The position numbers and the translations under genes are program-made. Of a stretch of 64,000 nt of DNA, positions 47,901 to 60,200 are shown one piece after another. Positions within the stretch are counted from its first letter, which is position 1. Each line of letters starts with the position of its first letter. Source of the stretch: Hordeum vulgare subsp. vulgare (Eukaryota; Streptophyta; Magnoliopsida; Poales; Poaceae). The stretch lies in assembly GCF_904849725.1 (NCBI RefSeq), contig NC_058523.1, forward strand, positions 172,404,689 through 172,468,688, written 5' to 3'. The notes under the pieces were generated by a model. It made no database searches, was not told the DNA's origin, and saw only the letters and a program-made list of their open reading frames with translations.

Positions 47901-48790
47901 TTCTCTATTAGCTCCTCTGGGTGCACTCGGGTAGGATCACTTGCACCATCATACATCCACATGTGATGCTCCCTCTCGTGTAGAGGTTGGATCCTCCTCT
48001 TAAGAAAGACCTCCATCACCTACATCTTGTTGATACCATTCCTCACGATGCTCACAAGAGCTACTACCAAGATCCCCTCATCTCCCTCCTCCTCCTTGGA
48101 CACCACTAGGGACTATGGAGACCTCGTCCTTCTCCTGAGTATGGCGGAAGGCCCGAGTGACAGCCGGCACGCAGTATGTCCCTGCAATAAAACCAACTAT
48201 CTTGCAAGTCCTTTACAGAGTCTGGGAAGCTCATTACAGGAAAGATGCTCTTCCCCCTAAGTTGAATTCCTAACCCCCTGCACTACTGGTTCACATTGTT
48301 TTTAGCCCCGTCTAGCGAAGCTTTATTCACGGTCATTGACCGACAAGTAAAGCGATGCTTGAATGAACCCCAATGCAGATAAATCCCAAGCAGTTTTCAC
48401 AAAGGGAAATGAATGCACATAGGTAGACTACCATGTTGGGAGGAAGAATGGTGCAGCTCCACCCTAAAATAATATAGGGAAACGGGGAATACAGTATGGG
48501 ATGGCATGGAGAAAGCACAACCGACCTCGGTGACAAAGAGGATACGCTCGCCTCCCTAGGGTGCTGGCTCCTGATCATCCGCCACCGGCAATCTCCAACA
48601 TCCTGCGGTGATCAATCCTTTGCTCTCCGGCTCCATCAATCGACCTAGAGCGAGTCGTGAAGGGACTAAGTCTCCTTGGAGCCGACCCAATGGGATGTCG
48701 GTGCTCGACGATGAGCCTCTCGATATCTTCTTTGCTCACTTGAGTCGCACAGTAGGATCCTTCCCCATTCTCTCGGGAGCTCAGGTGCGG
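44949..48790 (-). pseudogene. Antisense multi-exon gene of gypsy-1 (degenerate)
   Basis: A gene on the strand opposite to gypsy-1 pol, between pol and the last LTR. From its 5' end: a piece with SKEDIERLIVEH (about 48670-48770); a hydrophobic conserved domain around ILGWSCTILPPNMVVYLCAF and CENCLGF (48340-48500); KSIFPVMSFPDSVKDLQDSWFYCRD (about 48150-48260, in another frame); REHHMWMYDGASDPTRVHPE (47850-47960); a Ser/Lys-rich acidic stretch (47241-47699); then coiled-coil-like exons (45849-46043, 45273-45755, 44949-45266). The hydrophobic part resembles the putative gypsy-type transposon domain (Transposase_28). Antisense genes at this site are known in some Tat-lineage gypsy elements such as Grande. 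Several stops show decay. Function unknown. Confidence 0.65.
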
Positions 48791-49629
48791 AAGATGGACA
48801 TGCAAGAAGCAGAGTGTGGTGGAGCATGGCGGAGCAAGTGAGAGGAAATGGGGATCTGGGTTCTCTCTACCCAAACCTCTCTCCTTTTTATACTACAGTA
48901 ACATTCGTCTCGTGAATCCCCCACCATCAATTGCAAAATCATGCGGTATCGCACACAGGAAGTAGAGCACGTCGTAGATTTTGGGGCGAAAATTGAGGCT
49001 TTCCGCCCCACTTTCTACACTAGCTACGATGCAACCGCTTCCGCCCACACGTCTCGCATGTCAAATCATGGAATTTTGTCATAGACCAATATGATTTATC
49101 TCCTTTGTTTCCTTTCCTAGGGAACGCTCGTTTGGCCGGCCGACCGCCCACTAAGGGTAACCGTACACTTCACACATATATAAGGCGACTAAAGTGAACT
49201 TCAGGTCGCAACAACATGAGCTCGACACCCCTCAATGAGTTAAGTTTGCCGTTTGTCTAGGCTACAAGGCACGATCCTCGTAAATTTGGACTCGGAGATG
49301 ACACACACTAGTTTCCCCTAGGGGTAATGAGAATAATATCTTAGGAGAGTTAGTCCTCACGCCGATATCGTCACTTGGATTTCATGGCATGTCCTCATTC
49401 AAAGATTTAGTCTATCTCTCTGAGAGACATATGAATGCTAGAAAGTTTTCCTAATAGTCAACTCACTCAGATTAGTCGGAAAACCTATAGTCCACAATCC
49501 GTCGTGGTTTTGCCTAGGTCCCGATAGGTAATCACTTGGTTACAAATTCTGAATGCTCCCGAAGCACTCAGACCAAGCGAAGAATTCTAATGATTGGTCT
49601 AGCAAAACCTCAATCGATTTTGTGGCTAA
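48791..49629. other. Gypsy-1 3' untranslated region / antisense gene upstream
   Basis: No coding frame of note. It includes a TATA-like ACATATATAAGG (49174-49185, plus strand) and lies upstream of the antisense gene. The last bases before the LTR, TGTGGCTAA, match a degenerate GGGGGCTAA polypurine tract. Confidence 0.45.
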
Positions 49630-50190
49630 TGATGGGGTCACCTACTAATAGTAGGGTCATGGACCTGACATCTAAGACCCACCTAGCTAGGCCCCCACAC
49701 CATTACTGAAAGGTCCCACGGCTGCAAGCACATTCAGATGCGCATACCAAGGAATCCACTCTGACGAAGCAACACAACTCGGACGTCTTCCCTCCAGTCG
49801 GTCCATCGGCAACACTTTCCCACAGAAGGAATAAGTGTGACGTGGGTGCTGCAATGCTCAAGGGGCTTAAAGCAATACATCAAGCATAGTTATAGCCACC
49901 GTTACGAGTAATGGCTGAAACAATGCTCCTTCATTCTCCTTGTAACGACTCCATAAGGGGGTTCGACGCACTCTATATATGACTTCCCTGAGCTCTGCGA
50001 CGATGGATCATCACCCATTGTAATCATACACTCCAAGAGAACACACGAACCTCCAGGCCCGAGACGTTGGGCTTTTACCTCTTTGAAGGGGCCCGAACTC
50101 GTTACATTTGAGTAATACATCTCTGTCGTAGCTAGGCTTCTACCCTCGTTCGTACCCCTAGTAGTCCTTGTCAAGTTCATTGCCTTGACA
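49630..50190 (+). repeat. 561-bp LTR, probably the 3' LTR of gypsy-1
   Basis: Starts TGATGGGGTCACC after a degraded GGGGGCTAA-type tract and ends TTCATTGCCTTGACA, giving TG...CA termini. A CTCTATATATGAC TATA-like block is at about 49970-49982. No primer-binding site is recognisable after it, which favours a 3' LTR. The matching 5' LTR would lie left of the window. Confidence 0.65.
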
Positions 50191-51122
50191 TGTGGTGCAT
50201 AACATAGGGGGCGAGCCCAATGGCCATACGGTTTTAGGTAATCACAACCGATCCTTGACCCCCTCCCATGATAGGAGGCACAAACTACGATCCTCCTGGC
50301 TGAGCATGAGCTCCAGTAGTACATGCCACCAGAGGTCGAGCGCAGCCCTTGGCTGATGAGGATTCCACACTTTCTCGATGTTGTTGGGCAAGCATGGTCG
50401 TGTTGATGGGTGCATTCATGGCAACGCCCCGAGCATCCATGAGAGGGTGAGCCACAACAGACTCACGGGCGGCATGAGGAGGAGGCGTGCCATTCTATGG
50501 CCTCCTCCCATTAGGAGTATTAGGATCACCATCCGGCGACTTTTCACCCCACAAAGGATGCCCACATTGTAATCGAACACCGACACAAGTAGCTGGACAG
50601 GTTCGCTCGAGGAAGTGCACAGGTTGGACGCCCTGTGCAAGGCGTCGTCAATTGGCGCGGGGTGCAATGCATTCACGCCCAAGCTCCGCGAGGTGGTATC
50701 GCCTTCGTGGTTCAATCCGGATTTTCCGTCATAGTTTGACAGTTTAACCGACCCCACCAAGTTTCTTCAAGTCTACACTAACGCGATCCAGGTGACACCT
50801 GACCACACTAATGCCATGGTGAATTGGTTCCCTATGCCCCTCAAGGACATGACATGTTCATGGATCATGAACCTTCCCCTGAACTAGATCACATCTTGGG
50901 ATGAGTTGTGCGAGCATTTCCTCACCAACTTGAGGGGGGATTTGGGAGGCCATGCACGATCGCTGACTTGAATGCCATCATGCAAAGGGAGGATGATACG
51001 TTATGTAAGTCCATCCAGAGTTTCAAATAGGTTCGCAAGAAGATCCCATGCATCAACGACGTAGAGGTGGTCACATCCTTCTGAAATGGAGTTGAGATCT
51101 CAAGATGTGTAAGAAGATGGTG
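50191..51122 (+). pseudogene. gag of another gypsy element (gypsy-2)
   Basis: Degenerate Ty3-gypsy gag differing from gypsy-1 gag. Pieces: FTPKLREVVSPSWFNPDF; then a stop; DSLTDPTKFLQVYTNAIQ; VNWFPMPLKDMTCSWIMNLP; then a stop; SWDELCEHFLTNL. The upstream part (50191-50560) reads as a gag N-terminus with frameshifts. CACTA-B cuts it at 51123; the rest should follow CACTA-B beyond the window. That it lies directly after the gypsy-1 LTR suggests gypsy-1 itself landed in gypsy-2. Confidence 0.75.
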
Positions 51123-51156
51123 CACTACTGAAATTCATAAATTTGTCGTCTGCCAA
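51123..51156 (-). repeat. CACTA-B 3' terminal inverted repeat
   Basis: CACTACTGAAATTC at the edge, then the first GTCTGCC subterminal motif. The partner end is outside the window. Confidence 0.75.
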
Positions 51157-51636
51157 AGCGGACGGCAAAGGGTGCAACCACGGACGGCAAAGTCTTTGTC
51201 GTCGGTCAGCTGACGGCAAAGTGGACGACAAAAAAAATCCGGTGAAGAGGTTCTTTGCCGTCTGCTTTCCCAAAGCGTACGGCAAAGAATCTTTGCCATG
51301 AGGGGGCAGACGGCAAATTAACTGGGACGGCATATATTGCAACGTCCCCGTTAACTGTTAACGGCAGGCCTCCTCCCTTTGCCGTTTGCCTCCCCCTTTG
51401 CCATGTGGGGGCAGACGGCAAAGAGGGGAGAAAGAGGGGGCAGATTCCCCCCTTTGCCGTCTGCCTCCCCCCCTTTGCCATGTGGGGGTAGACGGCAAAG
51501 AGGGGAGACAGAGGGGGCAGATTCCCCCCTTTGCCGTTTGCCTCCCCTCTTTGCCATGTGGGGGCAGACGGCAAAGAGGGGAACCAGCCCCTTTTTATTT
51601 ATTTTTTGTTATATCCAGCATTTTTAACAATAATTA

Positions 51637-51675
<39 letters not shown>

Positions 51676-52157
51676 ACATAAATAAATTTCTTTGCATAGC
51701 GGACGGCAAAGGGTGAAACAACGGATGGCAAAGGCTTTGTCGTCGGTCAGCTGACGGCAAAGTAGACAGCAAAAAAAATCCGGTGAAGAGGTTCTTTGCC
51801 GTCTGCTTTCCCAAAGCGGACGACAAAGAATCTTTGCCATGAGGGGGCAGACGGCAAATTAACTGGGACTGCATATATTGCAACGTCCCCGTTAAGTGTT
51901 AACGGCAGGCCTCCTCCCTTTGCCATGTGGGGGCAGACGACAAAGAGGGGAGAAAGAGGGGGCAGATTCCCCCCTTTGCCGTCTGCCTCCCCCCTTTGCC
52001 ATGTGGGGGCAGACGGCAAAGAGGGGAGAGAGAGGGGGCAGATTCCCCCCTTTGCCGTTTGCCTCCCCCCTTTGCCATGTGGGGGCAGACGGCAAAGAGG
52101 GGAACCAGGCCCTTTTTATTTATTTTTTGTTATATCCAGCATTTTTAACAATAATTA

Positions 52158-52210
<53 letters not shown>

Positions 52211-52760
52211 ACATAAATAAATTTCTTTGCATAGCGGACGGCAAAGGGTGATACCACGGATGGCAAAGGCATTGTCGTCGGTCAGCTGACTGCAAAGTAG
52301 ACAACAAAAAAAATCCGGTGAAGAGGTTCTTTGCCGTCTGCTTTCCCAAAGTGGACGGCAAAGAATCTTTTCCATGAGGGGGCAGACGGCAAATTAACTG
52401 GGACGGCATATATTGCAACGTCCCCGTTAAGTGTTAACGACAGGCCTCCTCCCTTTGCGGTCTGCCTCCCCCCCTTTGCCATGTGGTGGCAGACGGCAAA
52501 GAGGGGAGAAAGAGGTGGCAGATTCCCCCCTTTGCCGTCTGCCTCCCCCCCCCTTTTCCATGTGGGGGCAGACGGCAAAGAGGGGAGAGAGAGGGGGCAG
52601 ATTCCCCCCTTTGCCATGTGCCTCCCCCCCTTTGCCATGTGGGGCAGACGACAAAGAGGGGAACCAGCCCCTTTTTTATTTATTTTTTGTTATATCTAGC
52701 ATTTTTAACAATAATCAGGATATATATATATATATTTGACATAAATAAATTTCTTTCCGT
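51157..52760 (-). repeat. Three tandem ~540-bp units with GACGGCAAAG motifs and (TA)n
   Basis: The phrase AGCGGACGGCAAAGGGTG starts at 51157, 51698 and 52233, giving periods of 541 and 535 bp. Each unit carries many GACGGCAAAG / CTTTGCCGTC motifs in both orientations, shorter ~75-bp internal repeats (GGGGCAGATTCCCCCC), a constant TTATTTATTTTTTGTTATAT block and an alternating TA tract of different length (long in units 1 and 2, short in 3). Each is closed by GACATAAATAAATTTCTTT. Many overlapping frames here are repeat shadows, not genes. Confidence 0.9.
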
Positions 52761-53231
52761 ACTCATAACCATATTAAAATAACCTCTTAAATCCTGCTTT
52801 CAAGTGTATATATAGGTTATTTTGGAGAGAAATTAACTAAGTATAGACCATTTAGGAGCTAACTAAGCTAATTATGTCATTTAGGTGGAACCCTAGCTAA
52901 CGATAGGTCGTTTCGGAGCAAACTTGGGTAAAAAAGGTCATTCCAGAGCAAACTATGCTTATTAAGCCATTTTTATCTAGCTAGGCTAATTATAGGCCAT
53001 TTAATACCTAAGTTAGGGGGAATAGGTCATGTTGTAGCTACGGAAGCCTTATTATGTCATTTAGGAGAGAACATAGCTAACTATAGGTCATGTTTTATTA
53101 AATAGACCATTTAGGAGATAACTTAGCTAATTATGTCATTTCGAGGATAATTAGCTGAGTATAGGTCATTTTTTATTAAATAGATCATTTTGGAGCTAAC
53201 TAAGCTAATTATGTCATTTAGATGGATAATT
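52761..53231 (-). repeat. Degenerate short repeats (GGTCATTT / AACTAAGCTAATTATG)
   Basis: Loosely repeated phrases such as AGCTAACTAAGCTAATTATG and TAGGTCATTT at irregular spacing of ~40-60 bp. They lead into the larger array that starts at 53232. No gene. Confidence 0.6.
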
Positions 53232-54530
53232 AGCCAATTTAGCCTGTCTTGGATTAGTCTAAGCTACGTAGAAGAAGAGAAAGAGAAGAAGACGTAAAAG
53301 AAGGAGGAGGAGGAGGAGGAGGAGGAGAAGGAGAAGGAGAGGAGAAGAAGAAGAAAAGAAGGAGAAGGAGAAGGAGGAAGAAGGAGGAAGAAGAAGGAGA
53401 AGGAGGAGCTCCTTCTTTCTTCTCCTTCTTCTTATCCTCCTCCCTCTCCTTCTTCTTCTTCTCCACTTCTTCTTCTTCCTTCCTTTCATTTTTCCACTTT
53501 CTTCTCCTCTCGTCCCCTTCTTCGGGATAAATTGGCTAAGAATGCCTTTTTGGAGCTAATTATGTCATTTCGAGGATAATTAGCTAAGTATAGGTCATTT
53601 TTTATTAAATAGGTCATTTTGGAGCTAACTAAGCTAATTATGTCATTTAGATGGATAATTAGCCAATTTAGGCTTCCTTGGATGAGCCTAAGCTACGTGG
53701 AAGAAGAGAAAGAGAAGATGAAGTAAAAGAAGAAGGAGGAGGAGGAGGGGGAGGAGAAGGAGAAGGAAGAGGAGAAGAAGAAGAAAAGAAGAAGGAGAAG
53801 GTGAAGGAGGAAGAAGGAGGAAGAAGAAGGAGAAGGAGGAGCTCCTTCTCCTTCTTCTCCTTCTTCTTATCCTCCTCCCTCTCCTTCTTCTTCTTCTCCT
53901 CTTCTTCTTCTTCCTTCCTTTCATTTTTCCTCTTTCTTCTCCTCTCGTCCCCTTCTTCGGGCTAAATTGGCTAAGAATGCCTTTTTGGAGCTAATTATGT
54001 CATTTCGAGGATAATTAGCAAAGTATAGGTCATTTTTTATTAAATAGGTCATTTCGGAGCTAACTAAGCTAATTATGTCATTTAGATGGATAATTAGCCA
54101 ATTTAGGCTTTCTTGGATGAGTCTAAGCTACGTAGAAGAAGAGAAATAGAAGAAGAAGTAAAAGAAGGAGGAGGACGAGGAGGAGTAGAAGGAGAGGAAA
54201 AGAAGAAGAAAAGAAGAAGGAGAAGGAGAAGGAGGAAGAAGGAGGAGGAAGAAGGAGAAGGAGGAGCTCCTTCTCCTTCTTCTCCTCCTTCTCCTTCTTC
54301 TTATCCTCGTCCCTCTTCTTCTTCTTCTCCTCTTCTTCTTCTTCTTTCCTTTGATTTTTCCTCTTTCTTCTCCTCTTGTCCCCTTCTTCTGGCTAAATTG
54401 GCTAAGAATGCCTTTTTGTAGCTAATTATGTCATTTCGAGGATAATTAGCTAAGTATAGATCATTTTTTATTAAATAGGTCATTTTGGAGCTAACTAATC
54501 TAATTATGTCATCTAGATATCTTTTATTAA
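53232..54530 (-). repeat. Three tandem ~430-bp units, each with a polypurine/polypyrimidine palindrome
   Basis: The phrase AGCCAATTTAG starts at 53232, 53661 and 54096 (periods 429 and 435). Each unit has a ~140-bp GAA/GGA run, the centre GGAGCTCC, then a ~130-bp CTT/CCT run, followed by the shared TTGGCTAAGAATGCCTTTTT block. The purine and pyrimidine halves are near reverse complements, so each unit can fold into a long hairpin. Frames reading poly-Lys/Glu or poly-Ser/Leu here are low-complexity artefacts. Confidence 0.88.
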
Positions 54531-54560
54531 AACACTAGAAATAACATACCTAAGTTAGTG

Positions 54561-57097
54561 TCAAGCACGGTGGCTCTGGCTTGTTTCACCTAGAGAAGGC
54601 TGCCCTGGAGAAGGCTCGACTGTAGAAGGGTCGTGCGATGCGTTTCGGGACATATTCTGCACCAAACATCGTTCGCAATGTGTAGTTAGCATGACGACAC
54701 TCATAAGATCACTCCACTGAAATGAAACTCACCGTCCCCGCCACGTTAATGACTGGCATCGGCGGAGGGACTTGGCCGTTCTTCTCACACATAGACTATA
54801 CATTTGGTTTCGATAAGTCAAACTTTTTATTTATTAATGAAACAGACATTCAAATGCAAAATTTCAAATAACATGAAGAAGAAACTTACCACAAAGAGCT
54901 CGTATATGGCCCTGGTAGACGCATCATTCCGTGCCCTCTCCGCCTCCACCAATGCAGTCGTCCTCTCCTCCAGCTCCCTAATTTCCTTATCCTTCTCCGC
55001 CATAGCCGCCTGCATTGCCTCTCTCTCTTTCTGAATAGCAGCCTACAACACAACTCATTGCTAGCAATGTAATCATATTTGTTCCAACGCACAACATAAT
55101 GCGAAAAGATAGTTGAGTTCATTAAACTAACCTCGATGGCGAGCTCGACTGGTCGTGGACGACGTGTTATCTCCGGACAAGAGCTCGTTTGGCGTGCCTT
55201 TATCTGTCGGAGAGAGCTAGGACAACGTATAAGGCCATCTCCAATGGCGATCGAGCCATGGGGCCTCCCGTTGCCAGCTATCATCACCAGCTCTGGATCA
55301 ATAGGCCCCTCGCTCGGGTTAAAGTCCTCCCCTTTCCTCGCCTTCTCGTGATCTCTGTACTTCAGGAGCTTGTCGTGGGAGGAGATGTTGGTGAAGTTTT
55401 CTGGATGCTCGAGGTCAGACTCAGAGAATGCCTTGACCTTCTTGTATGAGGCAGTATGGGCCATCGCATACAGGACGTACATCTGTGGCGCCTCCGTCTT
55501 ATTGTGACGCGCCTAAAAGAGAGAGAGAGGAAAATTGTATTGGTAAAGGGCTCAAGATAGCATTAAGAATGAATTGCATGAGGCATGAAGCAAACCACAT
55601 ACCCAGTTCTCGCCAAATTGGATTAAGTTGACGCTCCCTTGATGGTGTGGCACGCCAACCATTTTGCCACGCCTCTCCTTGGCGTTGTTGTGGCTGGCCT
55701 CCCACGTTTCTGAGCACCACTGATCCACCAAGTCCTCCCAACAATCCATCTTATCCACACACCATCTCGCGGGCACCTAAGTTAATAAAGAGAAATTTGA
55801 GCGCGTAAGAACCAAATCAAGGAAACAAACTACAAAGCCTTAATAATATGTAATTACCTTCATGTAATGCTCCTTCTCCATCTTAGGATCATGGCACTTC
55901 GCCTTCTCAAGCCTAATATGCCACGTGGCATAGTAGTCTCGAACAGCCTGCACCCGAGCCTCGTGCCGAAAGTTTTGATGTAGGCGGCGACATTCGGTTT
56001 CGATAACCTTTCCCGCGTCCTCCTCGTATCCATCCTCACAACTGTAGTAGGTCTGCAAACGAGACAACACCGATTAGTACAATAAATAGTTATGGTTGAT
56101 TTATAATTGTGTGAAAGAGAAATTACCCAGAACTTTCGGATCACCATGTCCGCCCTCGTGTCACACAAAACACCGTCGATCTCCACCTCCGGCGGGGCCG
56201 GGGCACCCAAGTAGTGCTCCCAGGTCATTCCTACCTCTCGCTCCCGACCGGGCAACGTAACAAACCCAGGGAAGTTTTGACGGCAAAGAACACCAAGGAC
56301 GCTGTTGGGCTTGCGGACACCCTTGGCAACAATCCAACCCCTACAGTATGACAAATTAAAGCCAAAACATTAGATATTTGAGAAAACGCGAAGGCAAAAG
56401 GTTAAATAAGAGTAGATTAACTTACTTGTCCCCATTTGGCCTAATCGGCCACCTCTGCTCGGGGGTCGCTGGCATGAGCGGGAGCCCCGAACTACCACGC
56501 TGGTAGACGGTAGCCCCCTCATCCAGCTCCTCGTCGCTACCAGCATGGCCACTTGGCTCAGGCCAGGTATCCCACTGGGTCTCTTGGGACGTACCCTCAT
56601 CCCTGCTTTGCTCCGGAGTCGCCTGGAAGGAAGCCTCTGGGACACGAGTCTCGTGGGTCGAAGGCTCGTCGACCTGAGGCACGTCGACCCGAGGCTCGTG
56701 AACCGGAGACCGTGTAGCCTCCACCTCAGACGAATCCACACTAGAAGTCCTGTGCTCAGGTGAATTAGCTTGGGGTGGTGGCGGAGACCGTGTAGCCCTA
56801 CCTCTCCCGCGGCCACGTGTATCTTTAGTACAACATAAATACCAACATGAGTAATAAAATGTATATAAATACCAATATGCATACAACATGTGTACAACAT
56901 AAAATACCAACATGAATACAACGTGTACCTTTAGTGCCTCTCGGCTTCGCGGGGGGTCGATCTCCTCTCACGGGGGGCGCTCCTTGCAAAGTAGACAGCA
57001 ACACTCTCCGAAGAGGCGAGGCAGGAATGGAAGTACCCATCCCATCACCCGCCGACGAAGAAGCAGCCGCGGAGTGCTTTCGACCCTTTCCCACCAT
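54561..57097 (-). CDS. CACTA ORF1 (TNPA/Transposase_24-like), nine exons, intact
   Basis: I could build one uninterrupted gene from GT-AG exons: 57097-56929, 56822-56426, 56340-56127, 56052-55858, 55776-55603, 55512-55132, 55042-54890, 54795-54733, 54656-54561. They sum to 1842 nt (613 residues plus TGA) with phases that fit at every junction. The N-terminal half is Ser/Pro-rich and disordered. The middle has WIVAKGVRKPNSVLGVLC, WCVDKMDCWEDLVDQWCSE and QFGENW. The conserved late part has ARHNKTEAPQMYVL, ENFTNISSHDKLLKYRD and GRPHGSIAIGDGLI, typical of ORF1 proteins of grass CACTAs, and a short coiled coil (EKDKEIRELEERTTALVEAE) follows. Such proteins are thought to bind subterminal repeats, here probably GACGGCAAAG. 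The exons are a prediction from splice signals. Confidence 0.8.
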
Positions 57098-57282
57098 CTT
57101 TCAACACTTGTCATGACAAAGAGTAAATGAAATTAGTACAACATAAATACCAACAGGAGTAATAAAATGTATATAATTTAAGTGTATCATCGTCATAAAT
57201 ACCAACATGACGAATAAAAATTGAATACCTAACATGAACTCAAAATTTATATATAGTATAATAGTTGAATACTTGACATGAA

Positions 57283-60200
57283 CTAATAACAATTATCCTC
57301 GTCTATATATGCTTCGGGGTCAATAAATGCACCATGATCATCACTATCATCAATAAATGCATCATCATCATCACTATCACGAAGAACATGTGTAAGGCCA
57401 CCATTATGTAATCGGTCAAGAAGTGATAGGTCATCCGCAGCAGTAACCTCTTCTTCTTCCAGCTCTTCCTGTTCGGGCTCACGGGTTAAGACGGATTCAC
57501 TATCGCTGTCTACTTCAATGTTCTGGGGTGAAGTAGAGCGGTTCTTGAAACATCTCTTGGACATACGTGTTTCTTGGAAGAATTCTCCTTCATATGTGTC
57601 TGGGTTAATGTGAGGTTCGTAATCCTCTTCATTGAGGGTAGGTGGTCTAAAATGTGGTGGCACTTCATAAACGACATCCCAACCTTTGAGATTTGGATAA
57701 GTTTGGCAGGCCCACGGTAGATAGAAAACTTGTGTCGCCTGTTGAGCCGTAATATAGACATCGGGAACATCTAAGTGGGTGTTATGGTTGATTTCGACTA
57801 GTCCTGTATGTTCATGAGTCCTAGTATCCCTCGGCTCAAACCAATAACATTTGAAGACTACGACGGTCGGTGGGTTTTCACCATAGAATAGAAGTTCATA
57901 AATTGCTTCAACTCTTCCATAATACTCAGTGTCTCCTTCGCCGATAGCAGAGACAGAACAATTTGTAGTCTTTAGGTCGGGCATAGATAGCTCTTTGCCA
58001 AAGGTACGAAAGTGATATCCGTTGATGTTGTATTTGTCAAATGAACGGACCTTATAGTCAAAACCATTAACGTCTTGTCTCAACTCGGCGTCCATAGACT
58101 CTGCATCAGCCTACAAGTTTAATACGAAAGAATGGCTGCATTAGCTGCAAATTAGACCAATAAATCAAATGGGCCCTTAATGGTAATTAATTACCCTTTG
58201 TTTGAACCAAGAGATGAAACCCGGATAGTCGCCTCCATGCTTTGCGAGAAGCTCATACTCTTCGACGGAATCCTTTTCGATGATCGCTCCATCCGAGAAT
58301 TCGGCGACGTATTGACTATATCAAATATCCGGGAATAAGAGTAGTTCAAAGCAATTAAAAAGTTGTGGAACAATAAATTACCGAGAACTTACTCGATGTA
58401 CGGCCGCACTTCTGTTAGGTTGGTGAAGATATACAATGAAATGGTCCGCCATGCTTCGACATCCAACGATTTCCCTTTCGAAGCACCGGATGGTGCGAGC
58501 TTACCTTTGAATAGGCTGAGGTTGGATCGAACTTTTTCTCGATCGCCATCATTGTACCGAGGCTTCGGGTTATGCAAATGATGATTTTTGGCTTGGTAGT
58601 GTGCTGTCACGAAGTTTGCCGCCTCCTCGGTAATGAATGCCTCGGCCATCGATGCTTCAATTCTACGTTTATTTTTACACTTAGCTCGAAGCGTCTTCTG
58701 CATCCTCTCAGTTGAGTAGCACCATCGATTTTGAACGCCCCCCCCATTGTTGCCTCGGTCGGGAGATGCAAAATCAAATGTTGCATTGGATTAAAGAAGC
58801 CCGGTGGAAAGATCTTTTCTAATTTGCAGATCAACTCCGGCGCCAACTCTTCCATTTCATCTAGCACGCTAGGCGATAGTTCTTTCGCACAAAGAGAACA
58901 GAAGAAATAGCTCATCTATGCCAGTACTAGCCATTCATCCTCAGGGATAAAGCCACGCAACATCACCGGCATTACCCGCTCAATCCATATGTTCCAATCA
59001 TGACTCTTGAGGCCAAATATTTTAAATTTCTCAAGACTCGCTCCCCTCTTTAGATTGGCAGCATACCCATCGGGGAACATCAACCGCATTTTCACCCACA
59101 ATAGCATTTCCCTCATAGCTGGCCTTTCAAGATTCAACCATGCCTTTGGCTTCGCTATGCTTTGCTTTCCTTTCCATGGTCGCAAGTTTTGCAATGGTCT
59201 ATCACATAGAGCCTCCAGGTCGATTCTAGCCTTACAATTATCTTTTGACTTCCCCTCTATGCCGAACAATGTACCAAAAATGGCCTCCACAATATTGTTT
59301 TCAGTGTGCATCACGTCAATGTTGTGTGGGCAAAGGAGGTCTTTGAAGTAAGGGAGATCCCATAAGCATGACTTGTGAGTCCAGGCGTGTTCCGTATTAT
59401 ACCCTTTGAAGTATCCTGTACGCAAAGGATCATGCTCGAGAGCGTTTAACTGATCAAGGGTCTGTTGGCCTGTCAACGCAGCTGGTGCAGTGTTTTTGAC
59501 AACTCTACCTTTGATGAAATTCTTCTTGTCTTTTCTGAACTTATGGTCAGGATCCAGGAATTGTCTATGCATGTCGAAGCAAGAATACTTGCGACCAGCC
59601 TGCAGCCAACGGAACTGAAGAGCTGCCTTGCATTTGGTGCACGGGAACCTTCCATGCACACACCAGCCAGCGAATAGCACAAACGCCGGATAATCATGCG
59701 TCGAGTACATGTACCACACATGCATTTTGAAATTTGTTTTGGTAGCCGCGTCGTAGGTCTTGATCCCATTATCCCAGGCTTCTTGCAACTCATCCTTAAC
59801 CGGCTACATGTACACATTCATATTCTTCCCTGGATAGTTGGGCCCTGGAATTATCAACGTCAGGAAAATGTTCTTTCTTTTCATAATCTCTCCGGGTGGC
59901 AAATTTAGTGGAATGACAAATACATGCCAACAACTGTATTGTGCTACCGTCATACCATACACATTGAACCATCCGTGCTGATGGCAACTCTAGGTTGCCT
60001 TGGATCTTCCGATTTATCCTTATGTAATGCATCGAAGTGCCTCCATGCAAAACCATCTGAAGTGTGTACCAGCATCTTGTTCCCATCCGCAACTAGTTCT
60101 GTTCTTTTGCCCAATTTGTGCCATGTCATCTGTCTGGCCGTCTCTTCGACCATGAAAATACGTTGAAGTCTTGGTACGATTGGTAGATATTGAAGAACAC

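Noticed and set aside
51206..52782. A dozen overlapping frames of 60-122 codons on both strands
   Set aside because: They repeat with the ~540-bp units and consist of the GACGGCAAAG motif read in different frames; no start context or domain.
53254..54483. Frames rich in Lys/Glu/Arg or Ser/Leu/Pro
   Set aside because: Direct translations of GAA/GGA and CTT/CCT tracts.
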